Shown one piece after another: positions 59,489 to 64,000 of a DNA stretch of 64,000 nucleotides (position 1 is the first letter of the stretch; each line of letters starts with the position of its first letter). Under the pieces are notes generated by a model. That model searched no databases, was not told the origin of the DNA, and saw only the letters and a list, made by a program, of their open reading frames with translations. Source of the DNA: Antrihabitans auranticaus. GTDB lineage: Bacteria > Actinomycetota > Actinomycetes > Mycobacteriales > Mycobacteriaceae. The position numbers and the translations under genes are program-made. The stretch spans positions 620,001 to 684,000 of the forward strand of contig NZ_JAEMNW010000003.1 in NCBI RefSeq assembly GCF_016481275.1. Direction: 5' to 3'.

Positions 59489-60675
59489 GCGGACGCCAGT
59501 TCTTCGGCGAGCAACTCGGCGAATGTGTATGTACCCGTGGGCTGGTCGTCTTGCCCCAACAGATACAGGCGCTTCACCGCGATGAGAATTGCTTCGGCGA
59601 TGACGTCGCGGTAACGGGGATTCGTCAGAGTGGCCGCATCGAGATCGCTTGTGAGATAACCGACGTCGATTTGCACGGTCGGCATCTTGGTGAGGCGCAA
59701 CAGATCCCACGTGCGTCCATGAACTCTGCAGTCCTGCAACGAGGTTCGAGCGACGACCTCCCGCTGAATGAACCCCGAAAGTACCTGCCCGATCATCGAC
59801 GTCGAGCCGTGCGAGTTGCCGAAGTGGAAGCTTGCAACACCGTTGGCGGAGGGGCTGTCACTCGTTGCGCAACGCAGCGAGATCATCAAGTCGGCGTCGA
59901 AAGTGTTCGCGGTCTCGGCACGTTCGACGTCGGTAGGGTTCGCATTGTGCGGCCGGGAGAGGAACGTCTCCATACCCGTTGCGGCCATGCGGCCTTCGAG
60001 TCGACTCCCGAGATCCCACAGAATCTCCGACTCGAACATGTCACCGAATTCGGTGGGCACCGTACGTCCCTTGTCATTTCCACCCAGGCCTGGGTCGATG
60101 ACAATCCGCTTGCCCGTCAACTGCGGACCCGAGCGGTGGACCAACTCTTCTTCACTGATGCGGTGCGGGTTGCCGCCGGTGACGCGGGCACCGAGCAGCT
60201 CGAGCGAACGCAAAGTGTCCGGCCCGCAGATTCCGTCTGATGCGAGCCCGATTTCACGCTGAAAAGAACTCAACGCTTCATGGGTCTGAAGACCGAAGTA
60301 TCCGTCGACGCGATCGACGTAGAACCCGAGGTCCTGCAGTCGACGTTGCAGCGTCGCGACATCGTCGCCGTAAAGCGACGCAGACAACTGATAGAACATC
60401 GTCCGGGCGCCGAGGGTATACGACGCTTCCTTCAGTGCCTGATAGGTTGCGGGCCCGACGATCCCATCGACCAAGAGTCCTCGTTGCTGCTGGAAGGCTC
60501 GTACTGCGCTGTCGACCGAATTGTCGAACGCGGCGTCCCTGGCGACCCAGAAGCCGGAGTCGTCCCCCGCTGAATCTGGGGTCGGAGCATCTTCCTGCAA
60601 GTAGCCGAGACGCGCCAGCGCGTCGCGAACTTCGGCGACAGCTGGTCCATGATCACCGGAACGGAGTCGGTGCAT
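59476..60675 (-). CDS. cwlM: CwlM, amidase-like regulator of peptidoglycan synthesis
   Basis: A 399-residue protein. Two peptidoglycan-binding domains (about 1-75 and 85-155) are followed by an Amidase_3 domain. The zinc and catalytic residues of true amidases are altered: the first His (DPGHGG) is Leu in DPGLGGND, the second (SIHAN) is Arg/Cys in ISLRCAT, and the final Glu is Asp in VQIDVGYL. As in mycobacteria, it is therefore a non-enzymatic regulator. There PknB phosphorylates CwlM, and the phosphoprotein activates MurA. The protein shows no signal peptide. The M. tuberculosis gene sits in the same place. Confidence 0.92.
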   Translation of the reverse strand: MHRLRSGDHGPAVAEVRDALARLGYLQEDAPTPDSAGDDSGFWVARDAAFDNSVDSAVRAFQQQRGLLVDGIVGPATYQALKEASYTLGARTMFYQLSASLYGDDVATLQRRLQDLGFYVDRVDGYFGLQTHEALSSFQREIGLASDGICGPDTLRSLELLGARVTGGNPHRISEEELVHRSGPQLTGKRIVIDPGLGGNDKGRTVPTEFGDMFESEILWDLGSRLEGRMAATGMETFLSRPHNANPTDVERAETANTFDADLMISLRCATSDSPSANGVASFHFGNSHGSTSMIGQVLSGFIQREVVARTSLQDCRVHGRTWDLLRLTKMPTVQIDVGYLTSDLDAATLTNPRYRDVIAEAILIAVKRLYLLGQDDQPTGTYTFAELLAEELASADRG

Positions 60676-60819
60676 TCGTTGGAGCCTTCCTTTACCAGCC
60701 TCATGCGCGCACTGATCATTTCAACAATCGAGAACGGCACGAACACGTCGAACGATTGTCGCAGAACATTACCGTCCGCGGGCAGCTGCATACCAAATCG
60801 CAACCGCCCGCGCTCGGGA

Positions 60820-61143
60820 TCAGATGTGGTCGGAAAGTTCCCGCAGCAGCGCGGCTTTACCCTTGGCGCCGACGATCTGTTTGGCCGGCTTGCCGCCCTT
60901 GAAAAGGATCAGTGTCGGGATGGACATGACCTGGTAATCGCGCTGCGTGCCTGGGTTGGCGTCGATATCCAGCTTCGCGATCGTGAGCTTGTCGCCGTGC
61001 TCCTTCGCGATCTCCTCGAGAACAGGAGCGACCATTCGGCACGGCCCGCACCAGGTTGCCCAGAAATCGACGAGAACCGGCTTTTCGCTGGTGAGGACGT
61101 CATCTGCGAACGAGGCGTCGGTGACGGTGATGGTGTTGGACAC
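60820..61143 (-). CDS. trxA: Thioredoxin
   Basis: A 107-residue thioredoxin with the redox motif FWATWCGPCRM and the cis-Pro in MSIPTLILFKGG. The start is GTG 61143 with AGGAGATACC immediately upstream; the longer frame is not conserved. It follows trxB with 26 bases between, and the pair forms the cytoplasmic thioredoxin system. Confidence 0.95.
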   Translation of the reverse strand: MSNTITVTDASFADDVLTSEKPVLVDFWATWCGPCRMVAPVLEEIAKEHGDKLTIAKLDIDANPGTQRDYQVMSIPTLILFKGGKPAKQIVGAKGKAALLRELSDHI

Positions 61144-61169
61144 GGTATCTCCTGGTTGTGTTGCGAAGG

Positions 61170-62177
61170 TCAGCTGTTGACTGCGACGGAATGCCGCGTG
61201 CCGGCAATCGTGTTCGCCGAAATGTCGCCACGCTCGGAAAGCCAGCGCTCGGCGTCGATAGCGGCGGAACATCCGGTTCCGGCGGCAGTGATCGCCTGAC
61301 GGTAGGTGTGATCGACGAGATCACCGGCCGCGAACACGCCGTCCACCGCCGTCGCTGTGGTGGGCGACTTCACTGCCACATAGCCGGCGCCATCCAATTC
61401 CACCTGGCCCTTGACGAGTTCGCTGCGTGGGTCGTGGCCGACCGCGACGAACATGCCTGTCACATCGAGCTGGCTCTCCTCGCCGGTGACCGTGTCACGC
61501 AGCACGACACCGGTGACACTGTTCTCGCCGACGACACGAACGACCTGAGAGTTGAGGACGAACCGAATCTTCTCGTTCGCCTTGGCGCGCTCGAGCATGA
61601 TGCGCGAGGCACGGAACTCTTCGCGGCGGTGCACGATCGTCACGGACCGAGCGAACTTGGTCAGGAAGGTCGCTTCTTCCATCGCGGAGTCGCCGCCGCC
61701 GACGACAACGATGTCTTGTTCCTTGAAGAAGAAGCCATCACAGGTTGCGCACGCGCTGACGCCGCGCCCCAGGAGGTCCTGCTCGCCCGGTACGTCGAGG
61801 TAGCGTGCGGCTGCACCCATCGCAAGGATGATCGCGTGGGCTTCGAAGGTTTCGCCGTTGACGACCACGCGCTTGATGTCCCCGGACAGATCGATCTCTT
61901 CGACGTCCTCGGTGCGGATGTCGGCGCCGAACCGCTTGGCCTGCTCGCGCATCTCTTCCATGAGGTCGGGCCCCATGATTCCGTTACGGAAACCGGGGAA
62001 GTTCTCGACCTCTGTGGTCGTCATCAAAGCTCCGCCGAACTGCGTGCCCTCGAACAAGAGCGGCTCGAGTTCTGCGCGGGCGGCGTACACGGCGGCCGTA
62101 TATCCCGCGGGACCGGAGCCGACGATGATCAGATCACGAACGGCTGTGTTATCGGCTGGAGACTGCGCGAGCGTCAT
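61170..62177 (-). CDS. trxB: Thioredoxin reductase
   Basis: Flavoenzyme that reduces thioredoxin with NADPH, 335 residues. FAD motif [20 protein letters not shown], redox pair ACATCDG, NADPH motif [15 protein letters not shown] and the C-terminal [11 protein letters not shown] are all present. ATG 62177 has GGAAGG upstream. Last step of the sigM-rsmA-trxB-trxA order that is conserved in mycobacteria. Confidence 0.95.
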   Translation of the reverse strand: MTLAQSPADNTAVRDLIIVGSGPAGYTAAVYAARAELEPLLFEGTQFGGALMTTTEVENFPGFRNGIMGPDLMEEMREQAKRFGADIRTEDVEEIDLSGDIKRVVVNGETFEAHAIILAMGAAARYLDVPGEQDLLGRGVSACATCDGFFFKEQDIVVVGGGDSAMEEATFLTKFARSVTIVHRREEFRASRIMLERAKANEKIRFVLNSQVVRVVGENSVTGVVLRDTVTGEESQLDVTGMFVAVGHDPRSELVKGQVELDGAGYVAVKSPTTATAVDGVFAAGDLVDHTYRQAITAAGTGCSAAIDAERWLSERGDISANTIAGTRHSVAVNS

Positions 62178-62293
62178 TTGACCTTCCGGAGGGCTACTGG
62201 TTCTGGATCGTTCGGTTCAACACAAGGGTAGGGTCCCTTGTTCCCGACCCGCGCGTCCACCCACCTGACCTTCGCCGATTCCGAGCATGCTGC

Positions 62294-62998
62294 TCAGCCG
62301 ATCGATCGGGTGGCGAGCACCTGTGGGTCGGATTCGTCGCACCCGGTGCCGACGACGAGCGCGAGCACGTGCGCGGGGGGTTCTGCTGCGGTCAGCAGTA
62401 GGACAGCGTCCTGGTCACGAAATCTGACTGGCGCAGAACCCAGAACCGGCGCGGTCGGACTGAGTCCGTTGGCCGCGAAACAGCTGCGTAGGACGGCAGG
62501 GTCCGCCAGTGCGCCGGGCCGTTCGTCGCGGCCTTGAACGGACAACAACATCGCGATGGGTAGTTCGCTCGGCAATTCCAAAACCGCTGACGACTCAGGG
62601 GCAGCGGATGGCTGCGACTCGGCTGGGCGATTCAGCGTGACGGCGGTGAACACGATCGCAATCGCCGCGGCGACCGAGGCTGCGGCCGCAGTTGTGACGA
62701 TCCAGCGCCGGCGACGCGATGACGTGATCGGAACGACATTCGACGGCGCCGAGAGAGCCTGATCGATACGCGCCGCGACGTCGGGCGGGATGGGGATCCC
62801 GATCGACGAATCCTGGCCGAGGGCGCCGAGGACAGTGGTTGCCTGATCGAGCGAATCGAGAATTCGCACCGCGTCGGCGTCTTGCAGCACCACCGGCCAC
62901 AGCTGGTCGGCGACCTCGGGCGGCAGGTTGTCTGCATGGAGGTCCGCCAGCAGCTCGACCGAGAAGGGTGGTCCGGGCACTGTGTATCTAGTACCCAT
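62294..62998 (-). CDS. Anti-sigma factor of SigM (RsmA-like)
   Basis: A 234-residue protein. Its cytoplasmic N-terminal half (starting MGTRYTVPGPPFSVELLADL) is followed by one membrane helix (WIVTTAAAASVAAAIAIVFT, near residues 95-117) and an extracytoplasmic part. The arrangement and place behind the sigma factor match RsmA (Rv3912). No zinc-binding HxxxCxxC motif is visible. It is expected to bind and hold SigM until a signal. ATG 62998 is 58 bases after the sigma gene stop on the same strand. Confidence 0.8.
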   Translation of the reverse strand: MGTRYTVPGPPFSVELLADLHADNLPPEVADQLWPVVLQDADAVRILDSLDQATTVLGALGQDSSIGIPIPPDVAARIDQALSAPSNVVPITSSRRRRWIVTTAAAASVAAAIAIVFTAVTLNRPAESQPSAAPESSAVLELPSELPIAMLLSVQGRDERPGALADPAVLRSCFAANGLSPTAPVLGSAPVRFRDQDAVLLLTAAEPPAHVLALVVGTGCDESDPQVLATRSIG

Positions 62999-63056
62999 CA
63001 CACCTCGCTCTCGCCGGAAGTCTTCGTGCCTGTTACTAGAGTTTGACGCGCGCTGG

Positions 63057-63608
63057 TCAGAGCCGGTTCCCTCGATCCCTGAGGAATTCGAGCTTGGCCG
63101 CCATTTTGGCGCGGCCCCGCGCACAGCGACTCTTGATTGTCCCCTCCGCAACGCCGAGTGCAGCTGCGGCTTGCGCAACGGACAGTCCTTCGACGTCCAC
63201 CGCGACCAGGGCTGCGCGCTGGTCCGGGGGCAGCGTCGAGAGTGCCTCCTCGACGACGAGGGACATCTCGAACTCGGAGTACCGATCGCGGTCATCGCGG
63301 GGATCGTCGCTTTCGTCGAGGTCCAGCGAGACGGTCGGGCGGACCTTGTTGCGCCGGATCCGGTCGAGGCAAGCGTTGACGACGATGGAGTGCAACCAGC
63401 TACGGACCGCTGCGTCGGCACGGAACGAGCCGGCATTGCGATGAGCCGACAGTAGGGCCTCTTGCAAGGAGTCGGCTGCGTCCTCGCGCGTGTACGAGGT
63501 CCGTAACGCAACAGCCCACAGGTGGTCGTAATGCCGGCGCAGCAATTCGGCAAACGCCGTCGGGCTTCCCTCGACGTGAGCTGCCAGTAGATCGGCATCA
63601 GAAAGCAT
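63057..63608 (-). CDS. sigM: ECF sigma factor SigM
   Basis: Extracytoplasmic-function sigma factor of 183 residues. Region 2 is DHLWAVALRTSYTREDAADSLQEALLSAHR-like, with ECF region 2.4 RSWLHSIVVNACLDRIRR. Region 4 contains LSTLPPDQRAALVAVDVEGLSVAQAA and GTIKSRCARGRAKM. ATG 63608 was chosen because the upstream frame overlaps an inverted repeat and lacks similarity. Upstream, the partial pseudokinase gene is on the same strand; sigM, the anti-sigma factor, trxB and trxA follow in order. Confidence 0.88.
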   Translation of the reverse strand: MLSDADLLAAHVEGSPTAFAELLRRHYDHLWAVALRTSYTREDAADSLQEALLSAHRNAGSFRADAAVRSWLHSIVVNACLDRIRRNKVRPTVSLDLDESDDPRDDRDRYSEFEMSLVVEEALSTLPPDQRAALVAVDVEGLSVAQAAAALGVAEGTIKSRCARGRAKMAAKLEFLRDRGNRL

Positions 63609-63682
63609 GGTTCCGCCGACCCCCCTCAACTGATCCGCAGCTTTGATCCGAGATTGTTTTCGACGAGCGATGAAAGGTGCCT

Positions 63683-63715
63683 TTGTTGGTATGCCCCCCA
63701 GCGGCATACCAACAA
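63683..63715. repeat. Perfect 13-base inverted repeat upstream of sigM
   Basis: TTGTTGGTATGCC and its exact complement flank a seven-base loop, in the gap between the pseudokinase gene and sigM, 75 bases before the sigM start. No T tract follows on either strand, so it may be an operator or a structured leader rather than a terminator. Confidence 0.6.
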
Positions 63716-63862
63716 CCCGTTGTCACCCGGAGCGATCTGCAATGACCGCGGCGGCAGCGTCCCAAGCTGCAAGAGTTGCGAGCTGAGCCTACACGGAACC
63801 AAAATCAGGTGGCAAACTGTCAGCTACTTTTAGCAGGAGTAACGAAGCGTCGCGACCCGGGA

Positions 63863-64000
63863 TCAGGGCGCTGCCTGGATACCGAGGTCCGCAATGACCG
63901 CCTCGTACTGGTTCGTCCGATTCTTGCCCAGTCCCGAGATCCAGACGAGGACGTAACGAGTCTTCGTGTCACTGTTGATGGGAATCTCGGTGACTCCGGG
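63863..64000 (-). CDS. MurJ-associated pseudokinase protein, C-terminal end (partial)
   Basis: The last 45 residues of a gene that continues beyond the window. The visible end (NSDTKTRYVLVWISGLGKNR then ending LGIQAAP) resembles the extracytoplasmic C-terminal domain of the Rv3910-type pseudokinase linked to MurJ, which FhaA binds when phosphorylated. Position next to sigM supports this. Whether it is fused to MurJ cannot be seen. Confidence 0.7.
   Translation of the reverse strand, partial: PGVTEIPINSDTKTRYVLVWISGLGKNRTNQYEAVIADLGIQAAP

Overview
The window is chromosomal DNA around the replication origin of a high-GC actinobacterium of the order Mycobacteriales. A Nocardiaceae member (Rhodococcus- or Nocardia-like) fits best. 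Evidence for this is the order dnaA-dnaN-recF-DUF721-gyrB-gyrA-DUF3566-tRNA-Ile-tRNA-Ala, the rpmH-rnpA-yidD-yidC-jag-gidB-parA-parB block, and the pknB-pknA-pbpA-rodA-pstP-fhaB-fhaA block. All three match the layout known from Mycobacterium tuberculosis. An alkane monooxygenase with a TetR partner is typical of rhodococci and relatives. The species cannot be named from the sequence.

Layout. 1-4.1 kb: end of an unrecognised gene, exonuclease III, a Ddn-like flavin/F420 protein, MgtC, cutinase and tRNA-Leu. 4.3-18.5 kb: the cell-growth signalling block fhaA-fhaB-pstP-rodA-pbpA-pknA-pknB (+ strand), then a TrpG/PabA amidotransferase, DUF881 protein, crgA, a PH-like membrane protein, rhomboid protease, ppiA and cwsA. 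18.4-36.5 kb: an accessory stretch between cwsA and tRNA-Ala, where mycobacteria have almost nothing. It holds a TetR/MmpL/ABC-2-like membrane protein set, a broken adenylation domain beside a DrrAB-type exporter, dinB with a probable SOS box, small oxidoreductases and a lipoprotein hydrolase, a large BTAD/NB-ARC regulator, an acyl-CoA dehydrogenase-like protein, alkB-alkX, and a DUF5997/LysR pair. 36.5-48 kb: tRNA-Ala, a DLW-39 micro-protein gene, tRNA-Ile, DUF3566, gyrA, gyrB, DUF721, recF, dnaN, oriC and dnaA, all on the minus strand. 48.4-51.9 kb: rpmH to gidB on the plus strand. 51.9-56.6 kb: an expanded gidB-parA interval with decayed IS481- and IS21-type insertion sequences and several parS sites. 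56.6-64 kb: parA, parB, a GNAT-like protein, cwlM, trxA, trxB, an anti-sigma factor, a SigM-type sigma factor, and the very end of the MurJ-associated pseudokinase gene.

How it works together. DnaA boxes at 46.1-46.4 kb mark oriC. ParA/ParB with parS sites 5-10 kb away segregate the new origins. PknA/PknB, the phosphatase PstP and the FHA proteins control RodA/PbpA, CwlM and MurJ, so origin firing, segregation and wall growth are encoded side by side. Most unusual are the transposon-scarred, parS-rich 4.7 kb between gidB and parA, a 14-base sequence shared by two distant intergenic regions, and the degenerate adenylation domain next to an exporter. No CRISPR array, prophage or recognisable defence system was seen.
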